Shown piece by piece: positions 9,074-17,231 of a DNA stretch of 64,000 nucleotides (position 1 is the stretch's first letter; every line of letters begins with the position of its first letter). Below the pieces are notes generated by a model that saw only the letters and a list, made by a program, of their open reading frames with translations, was not told the DNA's origin and ran no database searches. The stretch spans positions 14,290 to 78,289 of the forward strand of contig JBFFNE010000002.1 of the NCBI GenBank assembly GCA_041563315.1, read 5' to 3'. The translations under genes were made by a program, and so were the position numbers. Source of the stretch: JBFEYJ01 sp041563315. GTDB lineage: Bacteria > Pseudomonadota > Gammaproteobacteria > Thiohalomonadales > Thiohalomonadaceae.

Positions 9074-11047
9074 TCAGCTTGCCTTGGCCGTAGGCGCAGC
9101 CTGCGGTGCTGCAGTGGTGAGGGGCCGGTTGATGATCTTGAGTATGGCACTAACCTCGTCGTACTGTTTTTTCAGTACCCCTGCGCTTTTTTTCAGTTCT
9201 TCCATGCGGCTTTCCAGTGTGTCTCGGGATTCATTGATTTTGCGCAGATTCTCCAGTCGCTTGTCCATCTGTTCCTTATGGGCCTTGATCTGATTGACCA
9301 ATGGCGACATCACCGCTTTGCTCCAGTTCTCTGCTTCGCGGTGGGCCTTGAAGAAGACATTGCGCGCGTGGCTGACCAGGGAGATAAAGAATTTTTTGAC
9401 GACAAAATTCTGTTCGGTCATTACAGTCACCGGACTGTTGCGGAAAGCCTCTGCCTCCTGATAGAGAGCATCCATCTCCTTGATGTATTTGTCGATATCG
9501 TAGAGAACCGGTTCGATGCCCTTGAGGCCATGTTCTGACTGGAATTTGTGGTAAACCGTGGTAACCAGACGGTTTAACTGGTCAGAATATTCATCGACCT
9601 CCTTGAGCATGCTGCTGATACCATCGAAGAAGGTCTTCATTCCATCCTTCATCCCATGGGTTGTCCAGCTGCCTGTCATATTCTCTCGGCTGCGTGAGAC
9701 AAGCTTGTCCAGTTCGGAGAGGCTGAGCATGGCAAGGAGTTTCTTGCTTTGTTCCGAGAGAAGCTTTCTGTTGGCGTTAAAGCTCTCGACATTCTTGTGG
9801 TAAGTTACTTGCTCTTCACGGGTCTTTTTCATCAAGTGTTCGATGACTTCGTTGTTCTTGCCGCTAAGGCTATGCAGTTCCTCGAGCTGGCTTTTTACCG
9901 ACTGGAAGCGCGAGGCAAGCAGGTCGCGTGACTCCTTAATCATGCTACCGACGTCGGCCTTTACATGTTCCCGCACGATCTCCTGTTGGCTGGGAAGGAT
10001 TTCATTGGCCAGAATCGACTCCAGCATCAGAATATTGCTGCGCTTGAGTAGCTCCTGGTCGTGGCGAATTTTCGCCAGCAGCCCTTTTTGTGCCGAAGCG
10101 GGAGTGACCGATGAGGCATCGATGCCTAGCGTCTGTGACGCTTTGCGACACTGCTCCTTGATCGTGCGTTCGATTTCATCGTGGGTTTTGAGATCGTCCC
10201 ACAGGGTATCGATCTTGTTGAGCACGACGATGGTGCCCTTCGCCTTGCCGGCGCGAAGGGGCCTGACGTTGTGTATCCACATGTCCAGATCGGATTTGGT
10301 GACGCCGGTATCAGCGGCCATGATGAACATCACGGCCTGGGCCTTTGGCAGCATGTTGAGGGTTAATTCTGGTTCACTGCCCAGGGCATTGAGTCCGGGA
10401 GTGTCAAGGATTACCAGCCCCTGTTTGAGCAGTGGATGTGGGAAGCTGATCAGGGCATGGCGCCACATCGGGATGTCGATGCGCTCCGGTGGCGAGCCGT
10501 CTGGATTGTTGAGGTGGGTATCGGCGTCGCTGTAGAGGCCGAGTTTGCGTGCATCTTCGCGGCTTACGCGCTTGGTTTTGACGATTTCCTGGAATGCCTC
10601 GGCCATATTGTCCGCGTTGTCCAGATCGAGTTCGAGGGAGGTCCAGTGGATAGGCTCCATCTTGTATTCGGCGATACTGGTGTCGTTGAGGCGGCTTTCG
10701 ATCGGCAGCAGGCGGATGTAGGCATGCTGGTGTTCGATGTCGTAGAACAGCTCCGTCGGGCACATAGTGGTCCGTCCCGCTTCCGAGGGAAGCAGGCGGC
10801 GATCATACTCGGAGAAGAAGATGGCGTTGATTAGTTCGGTCTTGCCGCGGGCGAATTCAGCCACAAAGGCAATAGTCAGTTTATCGGAACGCAAAGAACT
10901 GAGACTATCGTAGATGCGAACTTCATCCTCGGGGTTCCCCATCTGATTGGCGTCCAGCCATTTTTGGAAGTCGTTTATGCCGACAATCAGGTCCTCTTTC
11001 CACTTGCCGTAGGCCTGCATCTGCTCGGTGAAACGCTTGTCTGACAT
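9074..11047 (-). CDS. Dynamin-like GTPase
   Basis: 657 residues, probable membrane-associated large GTPase of the bacterial dynamin-like group. G1 reads AEFARGKTE (63-71), G3 is DTPG (215-218) and G4 is NKID (277-280). The first Gly of the usual GxxxxGK[ST] P-loop is Ala here. The second half is helical and coiled-coil-rich (about 380-650), ending in a basic-acidic heptad region and an Ala-rich tail. Bacterial relatives act in membrane remodelling or stress tolerance; no specific role is shown here. It sits between yggU and metX, where I would expect yggT/proC and metX to be adjacent. Long ORFs on the opposite strand are shadows. Confidence 0.85.
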   Translation of the reverse strand: MSDKRFTEQMQAYGKWKEDLIVGINDFQKWLDANQMGNPEDEVRIYDSLSSLRSDKLTIAFVAEFARGKTELINAIFFSEYDRRLLPSEAGRTTMCPTELFYDIEHQHAYIRLLPIESRLNDTSIAEYKMEPIHWTSLELDLDNADNMAEAFQEIVKTKRVSREDARKLGLYSDADTHLNNPDGSPPERIDIPMWRHALISFPHPLLKQGLVILDTPGLNALGSEPELTLNMLPKAQAVMFIMAADTGVTKSDLDMWIHNVRPLRAGKAKGTIVVLNKIDTLWDDLKTHDEIERTIKEQCRKASQTLGIDASSVTPASAQKGLLAKIRHDQELLKRSNILMLESILANEILPSQQEIVREHVKADVGSMIKESRDLLASRFQSVKSQLEELHSLSGKNNEVIEHLMKKTREEQVTYHKNVESFNANRKLLSEQSKKLLAMLSLSELDKLVSRSRENMTGSWTTHGMKDGMKTFFDGISSMLKEVDEYSDQLNRLVTTVYHKFQSEHGLKGIEPVLYDIDKYIKEMDALYQEAEAFRNSPVTVMTEQNFVVKKFFISLVSHARNVFFKAHREAENWSKAVMSPLVNQIKAHKEQMDKRLENLRKINESRDTLESRMEELKKSAGVLKKQYDEVSAILKIINRPLTTAAPQAAPTAKAS

Positions 11048-11211
11048 TCGCTTTATCTCTAATCGTTAGTGCCGTGAACAGGGATATATTCCATATGCCT
11101 GAGGCCAGTGCCACTCTCATTGCCACTTTTGTGACGAAGAGCAAGTTTTAGGGCGCCAGGTGTTTCGTTAGTACGAACTAATATATTGAAAATTTGAAGA
11201 ATAACCAAGGT

Positions 11212-11520
11212 TTATTCCTTTTGCACAGCCTCGCTGATTAGCGCTGGCCCGGGAAAGCGCTTCGGATTTTGTATGGCCAAGCGTTTGTCGCGGCCGCTGG
11301 TGCCGCTTATCAGCGTGATCTGGCTCTTGGCGACCCCGAAGCCCTTGGCCAGAAACTTGATGAGATGTTCATTGGCCTTGCCATCGACGGGGGGAGCCGT
11401 GATACGGATTTTGAGGCTATCTGCCCCGTGGGGGCCGACGATCTCATCCTGGCTTGCACGCGGCTGAACGCGGATGTTTAAGATCAGCCGCTCCCCTTGC
11501 CATTGGTACCATCCCGCCAT
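11212..11520 (-). CDS. yggU: DUF167 / YggU-family protein
   Basis: 102 residues. The pattern LNIRVQPRASQDEIVG, then ITAPPVDGKANEHLIKFLAK and VTLISGTSGRDKRL (here ITLISGTSGRDKRL) is the DUF167 signature. The function is unknown despite solved structures in the family. It begins one base after the end of yggT, so it is the last gene of the yggS-proC-yggT-yggU run. It is slightly extended at the C-terminus relative to the shortest family members. Confidence 0.93.
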   Translation of the reverse strand: MAGWYQWQGERLILNIRVQPRASQDEIVGPHGADSLKIRITAPPVDGKANEHLIKFLAKGFGVAKSQITLISGTSGRDKRLAIQNPKRFPGPALISEAVQKE

Positions 11521-11521
11521 A

Positions 11522-12103
11522 TCAGCCGAGGACCAGGGTCACCACCAGCATCTTCACTACCTGTAGCGCCAGCAACACCAGCAGCGGCGAAAGGTCGATA
11601 CCGGAGATCGGCGGCAGCAGTCGACGGGCAGGCCGTAGGAGGGGGTCAGTGACACTGTACAGAACCGCAGTCAGGGGATTGTAGTGGCCGGGATTAAACC
11701 AGCTGCTCAGCGCCTGGATGATAATCGCAATGAGGAACAGGCTGATTGTCAGGGCGAAGAGGTCGAGTAGAGAGAGCAGTGCCACACCCAGCAGGTTGAG
11801 GCTTTGTCCGTCCAGCAGTCCGGGAAAGGTGTATTGGGAAATCTGGGTGCCGACCAGAGCCACCTGGAGCATGGTCAACAGATAGGCTAATACAAGGGTT
11901 GCTAGATCCCAGCCGCCAAATCCGGGAATGAGTCGGCGAAGTGGCCGAACCAGCGGCGTGGTGACTTTGATCACGAATTGTGACAGGGGATTGTAAAAGT
12001 CTGCCCTTGCCCATTGCAGCAGAAAGCGCAGCAACACCACGGCGATATAGAGCTGAAAAAGTGTGGTAAGAAGAAAATCCAGTACTGTAACCAAGGCGCC
12101 CAT
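11522..12103 (-). CDS. yggT: YggT-family membrane protein
   Basis: 193 residues built of two similar halves, each with two hydrophobic helices separated by a basic loop: DFYNPLSQFVIKVTTPLVRPLRRLIPG in the first half and YNPLTAVLYSVTDPLLRPARRLLPP in the second. This duplicated pattern is the YggT family hallmark. Relatives have been linked to osmotic adaptation, and to cell-envelope or division factors in other phyla; the exact role is open. It starts three bases after proC ends. Confidence 0.93.
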   Translation of the reverse strand: MGALVTVLDFLLTTLFQLYIAVVLLRFLLQWARADFYNPLSQFVIKVTTPLVRPLRRLIPGFGGWDLATLVLAYLLTMLQVALVGTQISQYTFPGLLDGQSLNLLGVALLSLLDLFALTISLFLIAIIIQALSSWFNPGHYNPLTAVLYSVTDPLLRPARRLLPPISGIDLSPLLVLLALQVVKMLVVTLVLG

Positions 12104-12106
12104 CGG

Positions 12107-12943
12107 TTATTTTTCCCCTAGTTGAACAGCAAGCTCTATCGAGCGATCGCGGGCACCCTCAAGCGCCTTGTTGAAGAGCTCACGGATCCCCCCCTCTTCA
12201 AGGATATCAATGGCCCGCTCTGTGGTGCCGCCGGGTGAGGTGACTCGGGCGCGCAGTGTAGTGCTCTCGTCAGGGCTCTCCAGCGCCATTTTGGCGGCGC
12301 CGAAGGCGGTTTGTACCGCAAGCAGCCGTGCGCTCTCTTCAGAGAGCCCGAGTTTGGTACCGGCCTGTGACATCAGTTCGATGACAAGGAAAATATAGGC
12401 TGGACCGCTCCCGGAGAGCGCTGTGACGGCGTCCATCTGTGACTCCTGCTCCAGCCACAGGGTTAACCCGACCGCGCGCATGACCCCTTCGGCCAGTTCG
12501 CGCTGTTCGGCACTGACCCGGTTGTTGGCAAACAAGGCGGTAGCGCCGCTCTGTACCAGCGAGGGTGTGTTGGGCATGGTACGTACGATGGCACAGTTGC
12601 CGCCAAGCCAGCGATCGATATCGGCAATCCGGATCCCGGCGGCCACTGATAGAAACAATGGTTTATCGTCCTGTTGTTCCTCAGCGATGCCAAGGCAGAC
12701 TTCACCCAGTACCTGAGGTTTGACCGCCAGTACCACGACGTCGACTGCGGCGACTAGCTCGCGGTTATCGGCGGTGGTGTTGACGCCATAGCGGTTGCCC
12801 AGCGTTTCGCGGCGCACGGCATCTGGTTCTGCTACCCAGATATTGCCAGCCGGGCAGCCGTCGCTGATCAGGCCGCCGATGAGACTGGTGGCCATGTTGC
12901 CACCGCCGATAAAGCCGATAGTGTGTTTTTTCATCATCATCAT
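12107..12943 (-). CDS. proC: Pyrroline-5-carboxylate reductase
   Basis: Reduces 1-pyrroline-5-carboxylate to proline with NAD(P)H. The Rossmann motif IGFIGGGNMATSLIGG is at the N-terminus, with VVLAVKPQVL, VRTMPNTPSLV and the C-terminal ALSGSGPAYIF plus TSPGGTTERAI signatures. Four consecutive ATG codons (12932-12943) precede KKHTIGF and no clear Shine-Dalgarno chooses between them; the protein is 275-278 residues. It lies between yggS and yggT, the conserved gene order. Confidence 0.96.
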   Translation of the reverse strand: MMMMKKHTIGFIGGGNMATSLIGGLISDGCPAGNIWVAEPDAVRRETLGNRYGVNTTADNRELVAAVDVVVLAVKPQVLGEVCLGIAEEQQDDKPLFLSVAAGIRIADIDRWLGGNCAIVRTMPNTPSLVQSGATALFANNRVSAEQRELAEGVMRAVGLTLWLEQESQMDAVTALSGSGPAYIFLVIELMSQAGTKLGLSEESARLLAVQTAFGAAKMALESPDESTTLRARVTSPGGTTERAIDILEEGGIRELFNKALEGARDRSIELAVQLGEK

Positions 12944-13110
12944 CGTCTGCTGTGGTTAGAGGTGGCGGAGAGAGTCCCATTTTTGTGGTTGAGCTAACAG
13001 AATGCAAGTCACCAAATCAGCTTAATTAGGGGGTAACGACAGCCGTGGCGGTCTGTGTGGTATTTTCGAGCCGTTGCGCCCGAGTGATGAGCCGGGATGT
13101 ATTCAGGAAT

Positions 13111-13821
13111 CTAAGCATCGGGTTTGGGCGGGCGTGGACCGAACAGGGCGCTACCGATACGTAGCATCGTTGCCCCTTCGGCGATGGCGGCCTCAAGGTC
13201 GTCGGACATCCCCATGGAAAGGGTATCGAGTGCCATGCCCTCGGTATTGAGACGTTCCATGGCAAGGCGCAAGGAACGAAAGGGCCTGCATTGTGCCTCA
13301 AAAGTCTCCGCTGGCTCAGGGACCGCCATCAGGCCACGCAGCCGTAGACGCGGCAGGCAGGCGACCTCTCTGGCCAGTTCGGGTAGTTTGTTGAGGGAGA
13401 CACCGGACTTGCTGGTTTCCTCGCTGATGTTGACCTGCAGGCAGATATTGAGTGGCGGCATGGTCGCCGGTCGTTGCTCGCTCAAGCGCTGGGCGATTTT
13501 TAATCGGTCCACGCTGTGGACCCAGTTGAAGTGTTCAGCGATGCTACGCGTTTTATTCGACTGGATCGGACCAATGAAGTGCCACTCCAGTGATAAATCG
13601 GCAAGCTCGGCCATCTTGTTCAGGGCCTCCTGCAGATAGTTCTCGCCGAAGCGGCTTATACCCTCTGCAGCGATTGTGCGCAGTTCATCTGCGCTGCGGG
13701 TTTTGCTCACTGCGAGCAGGGTGACGGAGTCGGGTTCTCGTGAAAACCGGGCAATGGCGGCATCTATGCGCCCAATCACGGTGTTCAGTCGCCGTTGTAA
13801 TGGATGTGAGTTGTCTGTCAT
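13111..13821 (-). CDS. yggS: YggS/PLPBP-family pyridoxal-phosphate homeostasis protein
   Basis: 236 residues, single-domain PLP-binding TIM barrel like the N-domain of alanine racemase. VTLLAVSKTRSADELR contains the PLP-binding Lys (SKT), followed by FGENYLQEAL, WHFIGPIQSNKTR, and SMGMSDDLEAAIAEGATMLRIGSALFG with the phosphate-binding end of the fold. Members maintain vitamin B6 and amino-acid pools rather than catalysing a known reaction. It is divergent from pilT across a 190-base gap, the same arrangement I know from Pseudomonas. Confidence 0.95.
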   Translation of the reverse strand: MTDNSHPLQRRLNTVIGRIDAAIARFSREPDSVTLLAVSKTRSADELRTIAAEGISRFGENYLQEALNKMAELADLSLEWHFIGPIQSNKTRSIAEHFNWVHSVDRLKIAQRLSEQRPATMPPLNICLQVNISEETSKSGVSLNKLPELAREVACLPRLRLRGLMAVPEPAETFEAQCRPFRSLRLAMERLNTEGMALDTLSMGMSDDLEAAIAEGATMLRIGSALFGPRPPKPDA

Positions 13822-14011
13822 AGCCTAACAGTATACTTTAGGACACATTTAAAAATTCAAAGAAGCATCCCGTGGTATCGGCACCGGCCTGTTGTGTGGA
13901 ATTTCAGTAAGTTACGCCAGGCATTTGCGGACCGGTTCAGTCGGGGGTAGTGTGCTTCACCGAATACCGATAACAGTAAACCTATAGAAACTTTGTGTTG
14001 AGGTCATTGTA

Positions 14012-15049
14012 ATGGATATCACGGAATTGCTTGCCTTCGGAGTAAAAAACGGTGCCTCCGACCTCCATCTCTCGGCCGGCCTGCCGCCGATGATCCGCGT
14101 CGATGGTGAGGTGCGGCGCATCAATGTGCCGCCAATGGAGCATTCGGAAGTTCACCGTCTTGTCTATGACATCATGAACGATAAGCAGCGCAAGGATTAC
14201 GAAGAGTATCTTGAAACGGATTTTTCCTTTGAGATCAAGGGGCTGGCCCGTTTCCGTGTCAATGCCTTCAACCACAACCGAGGGGCGGGTGCGGTACTGC
14301 GTACCATCCCTTCCAAGATCCTCAGTCTAGAGGAACTCAACTGTCCGCCGATCTTCAAGCAGATCTCCGACAATCCACGCGGCCTGGCGCTGGTCACCGG
14401 ACCGACCGGTTCGGGTAAATCCACCACCCTCGCTGCGATGATCAATTACATCAATGAAAACCACCAGGGGCATATCCTGACGCTCGAGGATCCGATCGAA
14501 TTCGTGCACGAATCGAAAAAGTGCCTGATCAACCAGCGTGAGATGCATCGTGACTCCCTGGGCTTTAACGAGGCGCTACGCTCGGCGCTACGTGAAGACC
14601 CGGATATCATCCTCGTCGGCGAGATGCGCGATCTCGAGACCATCCGTCTGGCACTGGAGGCGGCGGAAACCGGCCATATGGTCTTCGGTACCCTGCACAC
14701 CAGTTCTGCGGCCAAGACCATTGACCGTATTGTCGACGTGTTCCCCGCTGCGGAGAAGGACATGGTACGTTCCATGTTGTCAGAGTCCCTGCGCGCGGTT
14801 ATCTCGCAGACCCTGTTGAAGAAAAATGGCGGTGGCCGCGTAGCGGCGCACGAGATCATGATCGGCATGCCTGCTATCCGTAACCTCATTCGTGAAAACA
14901 AGATCGCGCAGATGTACTCGGCTATCCAAACCGGGCAGCAGTACGGGATGCAAACCCTCGATCAAAATCTCAAGACATTGGTGGAGAAAGGCGTGGTCAG
15001 TAAACAAGAGGCCCGCTCCAAGGCGTCTAATAAAGATATTTTCCTGTAA
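14012..15049 (+). CDS. pilT: Type IV pilus retraction ATPase PilT
   Basis: 345 residues, hexameric secretion ATPase that powers pilus retraction and twitching. The N-terminal domain (MDITELLAFGVKNGASDLHL, SAGLPPMIRVDG) is followed by Walker A GPTGSGKST (130-138), the Asp box TLEDPIEFVH, Walker B ILVGEMRDLETI and the His box FGTLHTSSAAKTIDRI. The C-terminal AIRNLIRE helix matches the motif required for retraction in studied PilT proteins. A GAGG precedes the ATG. pilU follows after 47 bases. Confidence 0.97.
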   Translation: MDITELLAFGVKNGASDLHLSAGLPPMIRVDGEVRRINVPPMEHSEVHRLVYDIMNDKQRKDYEEYLETDFSFEIKGLARFRVNAFNHNRGAGAVLRTIPSKILSLEELNCPPIFKQISDNPRGLALVTGPTGSGKSTTLAAMINYINENHQGHILTLEDPIEFVHESKKCLINQREMHRDSLGFNEALRSALREDPDIILVGEMRDLETIRLALEAAETGHMVFGTLHTSSAAKTIDRIVDVFPAAEKDMVRSMLSESLRAVISQTLLKKNGGGRVAAHEIMIGMPAIRNLIRENKIAQMYSAIQTGQQYGMQTLDQNLKTLVEKGVVSKQEARSKASNKDIFL

Positions 15050-15096
15050 GATGCATGCCCCTTTTGAGATAGCGCGCACAGCGGATGAGGTAAAGG

Positions 15097-16236
15097 ATGG
15101 AATTTGATTCCCTGCTTAAACTAATGGTCCACAAGAACGGCTCGGACCTGTTTATTACGGCTGGTGTGCCGCCCAGCATGAAGATTAATGGCAAAATCAT
15201 GCCTGTCTCCAAGGGAAGTTTGACACCCGATCAGGCTCGGCAGATTGTCTTTAGCATCATGAACAAGGGTCAGACCGAAGAGTTCGAGGACAGCCATGAG
15301 TGCAACTTCGCCCTGGCTCGTCCCGGGATAGGACGCTTTCGTGTCAATGTCTTCCAGCAGCGTAACCAAGTGGGCATGGTGCTGCGTAAGATCGAGACCA
15401 CGATCCCGACCTTCGAGGATCTCAAGCTGCCAGAGACGCTGAAGGAACTGGCGCTGACCAAGCGCGGTATCATCCTTTTTGTTGGTGGTACCGGTACCGG
15501 TAAGTCCACCTCTCTGGCCTCGATGGTGGATTATCGCAATACCAATACCCAGGGCCATATCATTACCATTGAGGATCCCATTGAGTATGTGCATCAGCAC
15601 AAGGGGTGTATCGTGACCCAGCGCGAGGTGGGTATCGACACCCGCACCTTTGATGATGCGCTGGTCAACACCCTGCGTCAGGCGCCGGATGTCATTCTGA
15701 TCGGTGAGATCCGCCATCCCGAGACCATGGACCACGCCATCGCCTTTGCTGAAACCGGGCACCTTTGTCTGGCCACACTGCACGCTAACAATGCCAACCA
15801 GGCCATGGACCGTATTATCAACTTCTTCCCAGAAGAGCGACGCCCACAGTTGTTGATGGATCTCTCTCTCAACATGAAAGCGATCGTTAGCCAGCGCCTC
15901 ATCCCTACCGTCGATGGCCAGGGGAGACGTGCCGCCATCGAGATCCTGATTAATACACCACTAATGTCCGATCTGATCCTCAAGGGCGAGGTGCATGAGA
16001 TGAAGGATCTGATGAAAAAATCAGGCGAACAGGGAATGAAGACCTTCGACCAGGCCCTCTACGAGCTGTTCCGCGACGGTTTTATCACCGAGGAAGAGGC
16101 ATTAAGAAATTCCGACTCCCCGAACGAGGTTCGCCTCATGATTAAGCTGGCCGAGCAGGACGGCGCCAAGGAGTTGGGCTCCAGCCTCGATGGGCTCACT
16201 ATTGATGGCGGGGATGATCGGGGAATGATGCGTTAA
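15097..16236 (+). CDS. pilU: Type IV pilus ATPase PilU
   Basis: 379 residues, PilT paralog that assists retraction. The start EFDSLLKLMVHKNGSDLFIT is PilU-like. Walker A is GGTGTGKST (about 134-142), Asp box TIEDPIEYVHQH, Walker B ILIGEIRHPETM, His box LATLHANNANQAMDRI. The longer acidic C-terminal tail (AEQDGAKELGSSLDGLTIDGG) distinguishes PilU from PilT. It ends just before an inverted repeat and is convergent with the PyrK-like gene. Confidence 0.96.
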   Translation: MEFDSLLKLMVHKNGSDLFITAGVPPSMKINGKIMPVSKGSLTPDQARQIVFSIMNKGQTEEFEDSHECNFALARPGIGRFRVNVFQQRNQVGMVLRKIETTIPTFEDLKLPETLKELALTKRGIILFVGGTGTGKSTSLASMVDYRNTNTQGHIITIEDPIEYVHQHKGCIVTQREVGIDTRTFDDALVNTLRQAPDVILIGEIRHPETMDHAIAFAETGHLCLATLHANNANQAMDRIINFFPEERRPQLLMDLSLNMKAIVSQRLIPTVDGQGRRAAIEILINTPLMSDLILKGEVHEMKDLMKKSGEQGMKTFDQALYELFRDGFITEEEALRNSDSPNEVRLMIKLAEQDGAKELGSSLDGLTIDGGDDRGMMR

Positions 16237-16240
16237 AGGC

Positions 16241-16288
16241 AGATACGAGGGGCGAGGGGCAAGACGCTTTACCCTCGCCTCTCGAATC
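16241..16288. repeat. GATACGAG/GAGGCGAGGG inverted repeat, copy 1
   Basis: Arms GAGGGGCGAGGG (16247-16258) and CCCTCGCCTCTC (16272-16283) pair with one mismatch around a 13-base loop, flanked by GATACGAG on the left and CTCGAATC on the right. It fills the 57-base gap between the convergent pilU and pyrK stops, so it may work as a bidirectional transcription stop. The same sequence words recur at 55539-55680 in a longer version, so this is a dispersed repeat rather than a one-off terminator. Confidence 0.75.
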
Positions 16289-16293
16289 GGTTT

Positions 16294-17169
16294 TCAGGCG
16301 AAAACGGTACGGGCGTCGAACACCGGCCCGTCGACGCAGACCCGCTTCATTGCCGGTCCGTTTTCGGTTTGTACCTCCACCACGCAACCGGCGCACCCGC
16401 CGACGCCGCAGGCCATGAATTCTTCCATCGAGACCTGGCAGGGGAGATGATACTCGGCGGCCAGTTTTGCCACCGCCTCCAGCATCGGATGTGGACCACA
16501 GCTAAAGACTTCTATCTGCTGGCGTTGCTCCTCACTTAGTGCGTTAAGCCACTGTCGCGCCAGATCGGTGACGTAGCCGTCAAAACAACCCGTGTATCCC
16601 TGTTTGCTTGCCAGACGTGAGGCGACTCCCCAGTCCTCAAGCAACGGCATGGCCGCAATCACATCGGCGGCGATGCCGGGAACCAGGATTTGCGAGGGAC
16701 GGCTCTGGAATGGGAAGGGAACCTCGGAGCCCATGATGACGAAGGGGCTGTAGGCACCTTGGATGGCACGCAGGTGATCAGCCAGAAAGATCATTGGCGG
16801 TATACCCACCCCACCGCCGATCAGCAAAGGGCGTGAACGTTCCAGATGGGGGACGAAGGGGTTGCCGATGGGACCGAGGACATTAAGTTTCTCTCCAACC
16901 TTGCGTTGTGCCAGCAAAGCCGTGCCCTCACCAAAAACCTTGTAGAGGAACTCCACGCTGCCACTCCGGGGATCGGTGCGCATGATGGAGATAGGGCGCC
17001 GCAACGGACGGTTGGGATTCACCTGCAGGTGGGCAAAGCTGCCGGGTTGGGCCCGAGCGGCTATCTCTGGTGCATGGAGACGCAGCACATATTGTTCGCC
17101 CGCATGGGACTCATGCTGCAGAATCTCTGCATTTTCAATGAAGATCGTTTCACGTTGGTGCTTATTCAT
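16294..17169 (-). CDS. pyrK: PyrK-like dihydroorotate dehydrogenase electron-transfer subunit
   Basis: 291 residues from the ATG at 17167-17169 (MNKHQRETIFIENAEIL); the longer ORF back to 17295 runs into the pyrC' gene. An N-terminal ferredoxin-reductase-like barrel (RPLRRPISIMR binds FAD), a nucleotide-binding domain with LLIGGGVGIPPMIFLA, and a C-terminal 2Fe-2S cluster with CGVGGCAGCVVEVQ plus a later Cys (RVCVDGPVFDA) are all visible. In characterised systems PyrK pairs with a class 1B PyrD. No pyrD is in the window. The gene follows pyrC' in the same direction after 62 bases. Confidence 0.87.
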   Translation of the reverse strand: MNKHQRETIFIENAEILQHESHAGEQYVLRLHAPEIAARAQPGSFAHLQVNPNRPLRRPISIMRTDPRSGSVEFLYKVFGEGTALLAQRKVGEKLNVLGPIGNPFVPHLERSRPLLIGGGVGIPPMIFLADHLRAIQGAYSPFVIMGSEVPFPFQSRPSQILVPGIAADVIAAMPLLEDWGVASRLASKQGYTGCFDGYVTDLARQWLNALSEEQRQQIEVFSCGPHPMLEAVAKLAAEYHLPCQVSMEEFMACGVGGCAGCVVEVQTENGPAMKRVCVDGPVFDARTVFA

Positions 17170-17231
17170 CGATTTTGCTCTGTGTTCTTGGTCATCATGG
17201 TTGTCGATATCCTGTGGTGTCCGGCTAACCG

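Noticed and set aside
9843..10535. 230-codon ORF opposite the dynamin-like gene
   Set aside because: Ser/Arg/Leu-rich translation with no domain, fully inside a well-supported gene on the other strand.
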